Shown here: in pieces, positions 17,349 through 24,839 of the stretch
Layout of the letters: the number at the start of each line of letters is the position of its first letter
Position numbering within the stretch: position 1 is the stretch's first letter
NCBI RefSeq assembly: GCF_006517275.1
Contig: NZ_CP041191.1
Coordinates: forward strand, 694,501-758,500
Source of the DNA: Labrenzia sp. PHM005
Lineage (GTDB): Bacteria > Pseudomonadota > Alphaproteobacteria > Rhizobiales > Stappiaceae
Direction: 5' to 3'
DNA: 64,000 bases
The notes under the pieces: generated by a model
What the model saw: the letters and a program-made list of their open reading frames with translations, nothing else
Databases searched by the model: none
What the model was told of the DNA's origin: nothing
Translations under genes and position numbers: made by a program

Positions 17349-18175
17349 GTGCGCGCCCTCCTGAGTTTCGGATCGAGAAGATCGCGCAGACCGTCGCCCA
17401 TAAGATTGAGGCCGAGCACGGTCAAGAGGATCGCCAGGCCAGGGAACAATGCCAGATGCGGGGCGAGCGAAATCATCGTCTGGCTGTCAGCCAACATGCG
17501 GCCCCAGCTGGCCGTCGGCGGCTGAGCACCCAAACCAACGTAGCTCAATCCCGCTTCCGCCAGGATACCGAGAGAGAACTGGATCGTGCCCTGAACGATC
17601 AGCAAGTTCGCGACATTCGGCAAGATATGTTCCAGGGAGATCCTCGCCGGGCCTTTGCCCGCTACGCGCGCCGCCAGAATGTAATCCCGGTTCCACAGCG
17701 ACAGCGCCGCACCGCGTGTCAGGCGGGCAAACACCGGAATGTTGAAGATCCCGATCGCGATGATGGCATTGAGCGCGGACGCGCCGAAGACGGCGGTGAT
17801 CATGACCGCAATCAAAAGACTCGGGAAAGCGAACACCAGGTCATTGGCGCGCATGATGACTTCATCCAGCCAGCCCCCCTTGCGGGCGGCGGCAGCCAAT
17901 CCGAGCGGCACGCCGATAATCATACCAATGCCCACGGCGACAAGGGCAACGGCAATGGAGGTGCGCGCACCAACCATGATCATACTGAGGATATCCCGGC
18001 CGAACTGGTCAGTGCCGAGAAGATGTGCCCAACTCGGCAGCTTCATCCGGTTGGCGATGTTCAGAACGGTTGTGTCGTAGGGCACCCATACGAGACTGAT
18101 CAGCGCCGCGCTTACAAACAAAACGGTTAGGAGGAGGCCGGGGAGAAGCGTCCGGCTGTGCAGAAAGATGCCCAT
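17345..18175 (-). CDS. Peptide-type ABC transporter permease (DppC type)
   Basis: This 276-residue inner-membrane permease has an N-terminal membrane segment (about 10-32) followed by five more in the BPD transporter domain. The conserved loop LLGTDQFGRDILSMIMVGARTS is cut here to its core GTDQFGRD, which marks the DppC/OppC group, and the cytoplasmic EAA-type motif AARVAGKGPARISLEHILPN contacts the ATPase. It shares one base with the DppB-type gene upstream and overlaps the ATPase gene by 4 bp, so the three are translationally coupled. Confidence 0.92.
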   Translation of the reverse strand: MGIFLHSRTLLPGLLLTVLFVSAALISLVWVPYDTTVLNIANRMKLPSWAHLLGTDQFGRDILSMIMVGARTSIAVALVAVGIGMIIGVPLGLAAAARKGGWLDEVIMRANDLVFAFPSLLIAVMITAVFGASALNAIIAIGIFNIPVFARLTRGAALSLWNRDYILAARVAGKGPARISLEHILPNVANLLIVQGTIQFSLGILAEAGLSYVGLGAQPPTASWGRMLADSQTMISLAPHLALFPGLAILLTVLGLNLMGDGLRDLLDPKLRRART

Positions 18176-19122
18176 CAGCGCCGTCTCCTAAGGCGCGGGT
18201 CGACCCAGGCGTAGGCCATGTCGACCGCGAAGTTGACGATGATGACCGCAAACACCAGCAGCATGACCACGCTTTCAACGACAATGAGATCGCGGGCGCT
18301 GATCGATTGGAACACCAGCCGGCCAAGGCCTGGCAAGAAGAAGACATTTTCGATGATGATCGCGCCAGCGAGCAGGAAGGAAAACTGCAGACCAAGGATG
18401 GTCAAAACCGGGATCAGTGCATTACGCACCGCATGGCGCCACAACGCCTGACCTTTGGTGAGGCCTTTGGCCCTGGCTGTCCGAATAAAGTCTTCACCGA
18501 GGGTATCGAGCAGGCTGGAACGCATGACGCGTGTCAATATGCTGGCTTGCGGCAATGCCAAGGCAATCGCGGGCAAGGTGAGTGCCTTCATGCCAGCGAA
18601 AAAACCGGCATCCCATCCCGGAAACCCACCGGCGGAAAACCAGCGCAGATTGATGGCAAAAACCAGCACCATAAGCATGGCGAACCAGAAATTCGGGATG
18701 GCCACACCAAGCTGTGTCACACCCATCACGGATGCATCCACCGCAGTTCCCCTTCGGGACGCGGCCCATATCCCGGCCGGAAAGGCAATCAATGTACTCA
18801 AGGTCAATGCATAAAGCGCCAGCGGTAAAGACACCCACAAGCGCTCACCGATCATCTCGGCAACCGGTGTCCGGTAGGTATAAGAAACGCCGAAATCGCC
18901 GCTCAAAAGCCCGCCGGCCCAGGACAAATATCGCTCCAGTATCGTTCCATTCAGCCCCAGTTCTTCCCGAAGCGCTGCAAGCGTGTCTTCCTGTGCATTC
19001 AGGCCGAGCATGTAAGCAGCTGGGTCTCCCGGCACGACTTCGAGTGCCAGAAAGATCACCGCCGAAGCAGCAACCAGACTCAGCGCAAGAGACAACAGTC
19101 GTTTCAGGAAATAATGGAGCAT
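18175..19122 (-). CDS. Peptide-type ABC transporter permease (DppB type)
   Basis: This 315-residue permease starts with MLHYFLKRLLSLALSLVAA, the typical first membrane helix of DppB/OppB proteins, and ends with the family signature AYAWVDPRLR. EVVPGDPAA after the first helix and TARAKGLTKGQALWRHAVRN, the EAA loop, are also conserved. It is separated from the substrate-binding protein gene upstream by 243 bp that hold two stem-loops, and it is coupled to the DppC-type permease downstream. With that partner it should form the channel for the operon's substrate. Confidence 0.92.
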   Translation of the reverse strand: MLHYFLKRLLSLALSLVAASAVIFLALEVVPGDPAAYMLGLNAQEDTLAALREELGLNGTILERYLSWAGGLLSGDFGVSYTYRTPVAEMIGERLWVSLPLALYALTLSTLIAFPAGIWAASRRGTAVDASVMGVTQLGVAIPNFWFAMLMVLVFAINLRWFSAGGFPGWDAGFFAGMKALTLPAIALALPQASILTRVMRSSLLDTLGEDFIRTARAKGLTKGQALWRHAVRNALIPVLTILGLQFSFLLAGAIIIENVFFLPGLGRLVFQSISARDLIVVESVVMLLVFAVIIVNFAVDMAYAWVDPRLRRRR

Positions 19123-19219
19123 GGACTTTCTGTTGGGCTGCCGGCGGTTTTTGGCGCCCGGCCATGGGCTAGATTCGAATCCGTATCAAGGATGGTCCGG
19201 GATATTCAGTGTTGCTTTA

Positions 19220-19242
19220 TTTCAATCACTTTCCGATTGAAA
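19220..19242. promoter_or_regulatory. Inverted repeat upstream of the DppB-type gene
   Basis: TTTCAATC (19220-19227) and GATTGAAA (19235-19242) form a perfect 8-bp dyad around ACTTTCC, about 100 nt before the DppB-type start. It could be an operator for an internal promoter or a second intercistronic stem-loop. Confidence 0.35.
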
Positions 19243-19309
19243 AGGCTTGAAAGGTCGCCTTGAGGGATGACCGGTACGCCCGATGTAACTCCACCCCTCA
19301 AGGCTGCAG

Positions 19310-19351
19310 TTAGCTTCGTGTCCCTGTGGGGAGAGAACTTACCGAAGCTAA
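19310..19351. other. Stem-loop after the substrate-binding protein gene
   Basis: TTAGCTTCG (19310-19318) pairs with CGAAGCTAA (19343-19351), and TCCC-TGTG-GGGA nests inside. It begins just after the stop of the substrate-binding protein gene (read on the minus strand) and precedes the permeases. Such structures commonly stabilise the 5' message or attenuate transcription so that the binding protein is made in excess. Confidence 0.5.
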
Positions 19352-19365
19352 TTCTTCACGACCGG

Positions 19366-20850
19366 TTACTTGTCCCAATAAACCGCTGTCAGGTCGGTTG
19401 CCTGGGTCGGCTGGTTTTTCCAAAGACCCTGGATCTTGGCGTTGGCGACCGTCGGGAATGCCAGCTGGAACAAATAACCGTTGACGTAGTCGTTGGAGAT
19501 CATCTCCTGCGCCTGCTTCAACAGACCGGAGCGTTTTTCCAGATCGTTTTCCGCCGTCAGGTCTTCCATCAATTTTTGGAAGTCCTTGTTGTCATATTGG
19601 AAATAGTATTCCGGACGGGCATAGATGCCGATGTCCATCGGCTCGGTGTGGCTGACGATGGTCAGGCCATAGTCCTTGCCCTTAAACACCTGCTCCAGCC
19701 ACTGCGCCCATTCCAGATTGGAGATTTCTGTCTCAATGCCAACGGCGCGCAGCTGTGCGGCAATGATCTCACCGCCGCGGCGGGCATAGGACGGTGGCGG
19801 CAGTTTCAGGGTTGTTTTGAACCCATCTGCATGGCCAGCTTCGGCAAGCAGTTTTTTGGAAAGCTCAGGATCGTAAGCGCTGTTGCCGGTCAGATCGATA
19901 TAGTCCGGATTATGCGGCGCAAAGTGTGACCCAATCGGAGTGCCATACCCGAACATAGCACCATCGATGATGGCTTGCCGGTCGATTGCATGCGCGATGG
20001 CCTTGCGGACCTTTACATCATCGAGCGGCGGTTGCTTGTTGTTGGTCGACAGGATGGTTTCACCTTCGGTCGACCCCACCAGCACCTGAAAACGCGGATC
20101 GGCTTCAAACTGCGGCAGGTTCTCCGGAGCTGGGAAGCCGACAAAGGCATTGACGTCTTCGGCCATAACGGCGGCAAAGGCCGCGGTCGGATCGGAGATG
20201 AACTTAAAGGTCACATTGTCCAGCTTGGCTGGTGTGCCCCAGTAATCGCCATTTTTTTCAAGATCGATCTTGTCGCCCTGAACCCAATTGGAAAATTTGA
20301 ATGCACCAGTGCCGATTGGATTGGTCTTGATGTTCTCAATGGATTCCGGCGCGACGATCACCGCATCGCCCCAAGCCATGTTGAACAGGAAGCTGCCGTT
20401 CGGAGCCGAAAGCATGACTTTCACCGTCTGCGGGTCGACAGCTTCAACAGCCTCAATCCCCGAGAACAGCGCCTTTTGTGCATTCTGGCTATCATCGGAC
20501 CGGGCCCGGTCGAGGCTGAATTTCACATCTTCGGCGGTCATGTCCGAACCATCGTGGAACTTCACGCCGGACCGCAACTTGAATGTATAGGTCTTGCCGT
20601 CATCTGAAATGGTCCAGCTCTCAGCAAGGCCCGGATTGACCGATCCGTCGGGACCAAAGCGGGTCAGACCTTCAAAAACGTTCGAATACAGAACCGAGTC
20701 AATTGCACCCGCGGCTGCGCTGGTCGGATCGAGATGCGGTGGCTCCAGCTGCATGGCCACGGTGATGTCGCTTTTTGCATGTGCCAATCCCATACCGGCG
20801 GTCAACGCCAGTACGCTGATCAGACCTGTGCCAAGTTTTCCCAAATGCAT
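19366..20850 (-). CDS. Peptide-type ABC transporter substrate-binding protein
   Basis: This 494-residue periplasmic protein of SBP family 5 begins with a Sec signal peptide (about 1-25, ending GLAHA). The hallmark segments are GLTRFGPDGSVNPGLAESW (about 60-78) and GKTYTFKLRSGVKFHDG (about 90-106), as in DppA/OppA/NikA proteins. There is no lipobox cysteine. It starts 24 bp after the ArgE/DapE-type hydrolase gene, as second gene of the operon. The ligand cannot be read from the sequence; the adjacent amidohydrolase and aldehyde dehydrogenase suggest an N-acylated or amide-linked small molecule rather than general peptides. Confidence 0.92.
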   Translation of the reverse strand: MHLGKLGTGLISVLALTAGMGLAHAKSDITVAMQLEPPHLDPTSAAAGAIDSVLYSNVFEGLTRFGPDGSVNPGLAESWTISDDGKTYTFKLRSGVKFHDGSDMTAEDVKFSLDRARSDDSQNAQKALFSGIEAVEAVDPQTVKVMLSAPNGSFLFNMAWGDAVIVAPESIENIKTNPIGTGAFKFSNWVQGDKIDLEKNGDYWGTPAKLDNVTFKFISDPTAAFAAVMAEDVNAFVGFPAPENLPQFEADPRFQVLVGSTEGETILSTNNKQPPLDDVKVRKAIAHAIDRQAIIDGAMFGYGTPIGSHFAPHNPDYIDLTGNSAYDPELSKKLLAEAGHADGFKTTLKLPPPSYARRGGEIIAAQLRAVGIETEISNLEWAQWLEQVFKGKDYGLTIVSHTEPMDIGIYARPEYYFQYDNKDFQKLMEDLTAENDLEKRSGLLKQAQEMISNDYVNGYLFQLAFPTVANAKIQGLWKNQPTQATDLTAVYWDK

Positions 20851-20874
20851 AGCTACTCCCCTTTGCCGTCTCGT

Positions 20875-22176
20875 TTACTGCGGCTTTGCCAAGAGCTCGA
20901 TCAGCGACCGTCCCATCACTTTCGCGGAATCGAGCATGTCATCAACGCCGACATATTCATCTGGTTTGTGCGCCAAATCCAGAATGCCGGGTCCATAGGC
21001 AATACAATTTTTGAGTTTGCCGATCCGGTCAATATGCTTTTGATCGTAGGTGCCTGGGCTGACGACATATTCCGCCTGTTTGCCCATGGTTTCTTCAATT
21101 GCGTTTGCGACCGTCTTGACCACCGGTGCGTCTCTGTCGGTCATGGTCGGCAACACCCTGTGCAACTCGCGCACATCGTAGCGGAAATCGTCCCTCCGGC
21201 TTTCGACGGTTTTCAAGACATCCATGACTTCAGCCTGAACATCTTCGATGTTTTCTTCCATCAGGAAACGGCGGTCGAGAACAACCCGGCAGCTGTCTGG
21301 AACACAGGGGCTTGGCAATCCAGTGAAATCCGCTTCACCTTCCGCCTGACCGCCGTGGATCGAATTGATATTCAACGTGGATTGGCGCGCACCTTCCGGA
21401 ACGACCGGCATTTCGGTGCGTTTTTCCGCAAGTGCCGGAAAGAGCCTCTCTTCCATTTCATCCAAGACGGCCCCCATGTGACGAACCGCGCAGTCTCCCA
21501 GGAACGGCATCGATCCATGGGCGATCTCGCCATAGGTTTCGACTTCCGCCCACCAGACGCCCCGGTGACCAAGGCAAATGCGGTCCTTGTTGAGGGGTTC
21601 GGGGATGATCACATGATGCACCCGATCCGGGTTGAAATAGCCTTTTTGGGCCAAATAAGCGACACCACCATAACCGCCGGATTCTTCATCCGCTGTGCCG
21701 CTGATTTCGATGGCGCCGGAAAAATCAGGACAGACGGCCAGAAAGGCCTCAGCGGCAATGATGCTGGCAGCCAGACCGCCCTTCATGTCGCACGCGCCGC
21801 GGCCATATATCTTGCCGTCTTCCAGTTCGCCGCCAAAAGGATCTTTGGTCCAGCCATGACCGACATCGACCACATCGATATGGCTGTTGAAATGCACACA
21901 TTCACCCGCACGCGTTCCCTCGCGGCGGGCGATGACATTCCAGCGTGGGTATTTGTCGCTGTCTCCCGGGGCGCCATGGGCACGGATCAGCTCAATGCCA
22001 AAGCCTTTACCGCCCAGCCGTTTGCCAAGATATTCGCAAATGTCCAGGTAGTTTTCGCCTGGCGGATTGAGCGTTGGAATGCGCAAAAGATCCTGAGTCA
22101 GCGCGATGAGATCGTCGCGCCGGCCGTCAATTTCCCGGATCAGTTGGTCAGCTTGCTGCATTCGTAGCGCGCTCAT
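20875..22176 (-). CDS. M20-family amidohydrolase (ArgE/DapE type)
   Basis: This 433-residue protein of the M20 dizinc hydrolase family shows HFNSHIDVVD (zinc ligand H99, D101), GACDMKGG (bridging D130) and TADEESGG (catalytic E164, zinc ligand E165). A dimerisation lid domain follows in the middle. Family members remove acyl groups from N-acetylornithine, N-succinyl-diaminopimelate and related amides. A second ATG six codons in (MQQADQL) is an alternative start. As first gene of an operon with an ABC importer, an aldehyde dehydrogenase and an SDR, it more likely serves catabolism of an imported N-acyl compound than arginine or lysine synthesis. The LuxR-type regulator diverges from it. Confidence 0.88.
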   Translation of the reverse strand: MSALRMQQADQLIREIDGRRDDLIALTQDLLRIPTLNPPGENYLDICEYLGKRLGGKGFGIELIRAHGAPGDSDKYPRWNVIARREGTRAGECVHFNSHIDVVDVGHGWTKDPFGGELEDGKIYGRGACDMKGGLAASIIAAEAFLAVCPDFSGAIEISGTADEESGGYGGVAYLAQKGYFNPDRVHHVIIPEPLNKDRICLGHRGVWWAEVETYGEIAHGSMPFLGDCAVRHMGAVLDEMEERLFPALAEKRTEMPVVPEGARQSTLNINSIHGGQAEGEADFTGLPSPCVPDSCRVVLDRRFLMEENIEDVQAEVMDVLKTVESRRDDFRYDVRELHRVLPTMTDRDAPVVKTVANAIEETMGKQAEYVVSPGTYDQKHIDRIGKLKNCIAYGPGILDLAHKPDEYVGVDDMLDSAKVMGRSLIELLAKPQ

Positions 22177-22212
22177 TATTCACATTAGGTGTAATAACTA
22201 TGCTATGTCCGG

Positions 22213-22234
22213 TATACGGTGCCTATACCGTATA
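22213..22234. promoter_or_regulatory. 22-bp palindrome in the hydrolase/LuxR divergent promoter
   Basis: TATACGGT (22213-22220) and ACCGTATA (22227-22234) form a perfect 8-bp inverted repeat with a 6-nt centre. It lies in the 71 bp between the divergent amidohydrolase and PAS-LuxR genes, 14 nt before the regulator ATG. Size and symmetry fit the operator of a dimeric NarL/LuxR-type regulator controlling both sides. Confidence 0.55.
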
Positions 22235-22247
22235 AACACGGTGACCT

Positions 22248-22793
22248 ATGAACGACTTTGATCAACTGACGTTTGACCACGCCCCAATGGGCCTCGCACT
22301 GACGGAACATCGCATCATCCGCAGCTGCAACGCCACGTTTGCGGCGATGTTTGGTTATGAGAAGGCTGATTTGATCGGCCAGAGTTTCCGGCTGTTGTAT
22401 GGGACGGATCAGGAGTTCCACCAAGTTCGCGATATCGGGCTTGAGCCTTTGCGCCAGTCTTTGCCTTATTCGGATGAACGGCTGATGCGTTGCGCTGATG
22501 GGACCCGGATTTGGTGCCGTTTCCGCGCCCGCACCTTGACCCCGGAGGACCCGCTCGCCCAGGCGGTTCTCAGTTTTGCGGTAATTGAAGACAAGAACAG
22601 CGGTCCGCAACTGACCAACCGGGAGCGGGAAGTGCTGTTGCTCCTTTCACAGGGCAAAACCAGCAAAGAGATTGCCAGAGATTTGGGTCTCTCCCCACGA
22701 ACAATCGAGGATGTCCGCGCCCGGCTTTTAAAAAAATTTCAGGTCAAAAACGTCGCGGTTTTACTTGCACGTTTGTCTGGACTTTCTGGGTAG
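22248..22793 (+). CDS. PAS domain LuxR-type transcriptional regulator
   Basis: This 181-residue protein has a PAS domain at about residues 8-105 (starting with FDHAPMGLALTEHRIIRSCN, and FGYEKADLIGQSFRLLYG), a short linker, and a NarL/LuxR helix-turn-helix at about 118-180 (TNREREVLLLLSQGKTSKEI, LSPRTIEDVRARLLKKF). There is no phosphoacceptor receiver domain. The PAS domain should bind a small ligand or cofactor. It is divergent from the amidohydrolase/ABC/ALDH operon, with a 22-bp palindrome between, so it is the likely regulator of that operon and of itself. Confidence 0.9.
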   Translation: MNDFDQLTFDHAPMGLALTEHRIIRSCNATFAAMFGYEKADLIGQSFRLLYGTDQEFHQVRDIGLEPLRQSLPYSDERLMRCADGTRIWCRFRARTLTPEDPLAQAVLSFAVIEDKNSGPQLTNREREVLLLLSQGKTSKEIARDLGLSPRTIEDVRARLLKKFQVKNVAVLLARLSGLSG

Positions 22794-22809
22794 TGGCGAA
22801 CCGAGATAT

Positions 22810-23748
22810 TTATCTTGTCCCGCGCCCGGCTTTCTCCGTCTCATAGAGCGACAGCACATCCGCCCGGCGGCAGAGTTCTGTGCCGGACGTTAGGGCGGTG
22901 GCTGCCCCCGCTGAGACACCAAGCCGGAAAGCCTCTCCAATCGAATTCCCTTCGATCAAGGACCAAACCATCGCACCGACAAAACTGTCGCCAGCGCCGA
23001 CCGCCGACTTTGCCGACACATGCAGCGCCGGAACCCGCATTGCCTGATTGGCGTTGACCAGCAGCGCACCTTTCGTTCCCAGCGTGACGGCAATGTTTTC
23101 CGCAGCGCCCTTGCCGACAAGCTCCTGCGCGAAACTCCGCACACCTTCTTCATCCAGCGACCGGCCAGCCAGTTTTTCAAGCTCTCCGAGGCTGGGTTTG
23201 AACAGAAAGACACCGCCCTTATCGAGTGCAGCCTTCAAGGCCGGTCCAGACGTGTCGACAACAAAACGTGCGCCGCGTCCTGCAACGATCGCCCCCATCT
23301 TTGCGTAGGTGTCCTCAGCAATTCCTCGCGGCAGAGAACCACTGGCAACCACGTAATCCGCATCCGTTTGCGCTACGAGATCAAACACCGGCTGAAGCTC
23401 ACCACTCGTCACTTCCGGTCCTTCGGGCACAAACCGGTATTCGATCCCGGAGGTTTCCTCGTGAACGGCAAAGGCCATCCTGACCGGGTATTCTATTGAA
23501 TAACGATGCAACTTGATCCCGGTCTCATTCAAAAACGCGTCCAGAAGGACACCGGTCGCGCCGCCAGAGAGATAAGCAAGGTCAGGCTTACCGCCGAGTT
23601 CCGAAATCACCCGCGCCACATTAACCCCACCACCACCTGGATCCTGCCGCTGATTGGTGGTGCGGGTCTTATGCATCGACTGCACCCGCTCAGCGTCACA
23701 GGAGACATCGATTGTCGGATTAAGTGCGATGCAAAGAACTTTGGTCAT
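22810..23748 (-). CDS. pfkB: PfkB-family phosphofructokinase (6-phosphofructokinase II-like)
   Basis: This 312-residue ribokinase-fold sugar kinase has PGGGGVNVARVISELGG (about 37-53) near the N terminus and the ATP/catalytic motif VGAGDSFVGAM near residue 255. These, together with GGATG, SGSLPRG and the ending TSGTELCRRADV, resemble E. coli PfkB more than fructose-1-phosphate kinase FruK; 1-phosphofructokinase or tagatose-6-phosphate kinase remain possible. It would phosphorylate a sugar phosphate with ATP. The gene stands alone, convergent with the LuxR-type regulator and without a PTS or aldolase gene nearby. Confidence 0.82.
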   Translation of the reverse strand: MTKVLCIALNPTIDVSCDAERVQSMHKTRTTNQRQDPGGGGVNVARVISELGGKPDLAYLSGGATGVLLDAFLNETGIKLHRYSIEYPVRMAFAVHEETSGIEYRFVPEGPEVTSGELQPVFDLVAQTDADYVVASGSLPRGIAEDTYAKMGAIVAGRGARFVVDTSGPALKAALDKGGVFLFKPSLGELEKLAGRSLDEEGVRSFAQELVGKGAAENIAVTLGTKGALLVNANQAMRVPALHVSAKSAVGAGDSFVGAMVWSLIEGNSIGEAFRLGVSAGAATALTSGTELCRRADVLSLYETEKAGRGTR

Positions 23749-23820
23749 GGGATCCGTTTCGCTTCTGTCAAATCTGTATTGCAGAAGTTCAAATAGGAAC
23801 TCAAGTGCGGGGAAACGCGC

Positions 23821-23855
23821 AAAAGAAAACCCCTCTCCAGGAAGGAGAGGGGTTT
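23821..23855 (-). terminator. Rho-independent terminator of the cox-like operon
   Basis: A perfect 12-bp stem (23827-23838 with 23844-23855) around a 5-nt loop is followed, on the minus strand, by TTTTCTTTT. It lies about 110 nt after the stop of the FAD subunit gene and is oriented to end minus-strand transcription before the pfkB gene. Confidence 0.8.
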
Positions 23856-23882
23856 AGCACCTCAAAAACTCACCTAGTGCTT

Positions 23883-23935
23883 CCCCGGCCTCGCGCCGGG
23901 GTCACCCTCGATGAGATCCCGGCTCAAGACCGGGA
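23883..23935. repeat. REP-like pair of GC-rich palindromes
   Basis: CCCCGGC-CTCGC-GCCGGGG (23883-23901) is followed 15 nt later by TCCCGG-CTCAAGA-CCGGGA (23917-23935). The second unit looks like the short palindromic elements, with cores such as CCCGG...CCGGG, that are scattered between genes in many alphaproteobacteria. Copy number elsewhere in the genome cannot be judged from one window. Confidence 0.5.
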
Positions 23936-23966
23936 CAGCACGTACCCAAGGGCTGAGCACCGGTTA

Positions 23967-24767
23967 TCACCCAGCAGCAGCCACCGCCCGTTTGGCCATG
24001 ACAGTGACCAGATTGGCGCGATATGCTGCCGAGCCGTGCAGATCAGATAGGAGATCGTCCGCATTCGGCGCAATTCCGGCCACAGCATCAGAAGACCAGT
24101 TGCTGGTGAGTGCTGATTCCATATCGTTCATCCGGAACACACCGTCCTGGCCGGCGCCGGTGACCGCTACCTTGACCGAGCCGTCTCCGCCTTTGGCAAC
24201 AAAAACACCGGCCATGGCATAGCGCGACGCCGGGTTCGGGTATTTGGCATAAGCGCTTTTCTGTGCTGCTGGAAACTTCACCGAGACCACAACTTCATCT
24301 TCATCAAGCGCGGTTTCAAACATGCCGGTGAAAAAGTCTTCGGCGGAGAGTTCCCGCTTGCTGGTGACGACGGTCGCGCCCAGAGCCACCAAAGCAGACG
24401 GATAGTCAGCCGCCGGATCGTTGTTGGCGATAGAGCCGCCAATGGTGCCCATGTGGCGGACAGCCGGATCACCAATACCGCCTGCAAGCGCAGCAAGCCC
24501 TGGAAGTTTTGATTGAACGATGTCGCTGGAGGCGACCTCCGCGTGGGTTGTAGCAGCGCCGACCGCGACACCGTCGCCATCAGCGCAAATGCCGTTCATC
24601 TCAGCGATATTGGTCACATCCACCAGATCGGATGGTGCCGCCAAGCGCTGCTTCATGGTCGGCAGCAAGGTCTGGCCGCCACCCAAAATTTTGCCGTCTT
24701 TGGCCTTAGCCAGAAGGTCGGCAGCTTCGGCGGCAGAACCGGCCCGGTGATAGGTTGTTTCATACAT
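23967..24767 (-). CDS. CoxM-like FAD-binding subunit of a xanthine dehydrogenase-family enzyme
   Basis: I start this at the ATG giving MYETTYHRAG (266 residues), with GGGAG 8 nt upstream, rather than at an earlier in-frame codon. It is the medium, FAD-binding subunit of a molybdenum hydroxylase: AKDGKILGGGQTLLPTMKQR (about 24-43) is the first FAD-binding motif and MGTIGGSIANNDPAADYPSA the second. It passes electrons from the 2Fe-2S subunit to the quinone or other acceptor. It is the last gene of the coxG-S-L-M-like operon, 72 bp after the large subunit gene, with a hairpin between. Confidence 0.9.
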   Translation of the reverse strand: MYETTYHRAGSAAEAADLLAKAKDGKILGGGQTLLPTMKQRLAAPSDLVDVTNIAEMNGICADGDGVAVGAATTHAEVASSDIVQSKLPGLAALAGGIGDPAVRHMGTIGGSIANNDPAADYPSALVALGATVVTSKRELSAEDFFTGMFETALDEDEVVVSVKFPAAQKSAYAKYPNPASRYAMAGVFVAKGGDGSVKVAVTGAGQDGVFRMNDMESALTSNWSSDAVAGIAPNADDLLSDLHGSAAYRANLVTVMAKRAVAAAG

Positions 24768-24799
24768 TTTAGGGTCTCCCCAAAAAATTATCGATTGAG

Positions 24800-24819
24800 C
24801 GGGCGGCACACGCCGCCCG
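24800..24819 (-). other. Intercistronic hairpin between large and FAD subunit genes
   Basis: CGGGCGGC (24800-24807) pairs perfectly with GCCGCCCG (24812-24819) around a 4-nt loop, in the 72-bp gap between the large and medium subunit genes. On the minus strand a T-run follows some 11 nt later, so partial termination or mRNA processing is possible. Confidence 0.5.
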
Positions 24820-24839
24820 GAATGATTTGCCTTTGAGCC

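Noticed and set aside
17456..18130. Long plus-strand open frames across the minus-strand ABC operon (also at 593-1672 and 36024-37388 on the opposite strand of real genes)
   Set aside because: They are antisense shadows of genes with clear domains. Their translations are rich in Arg, Pro and Gln without motifs, as expected from GC-rich third-position effects.
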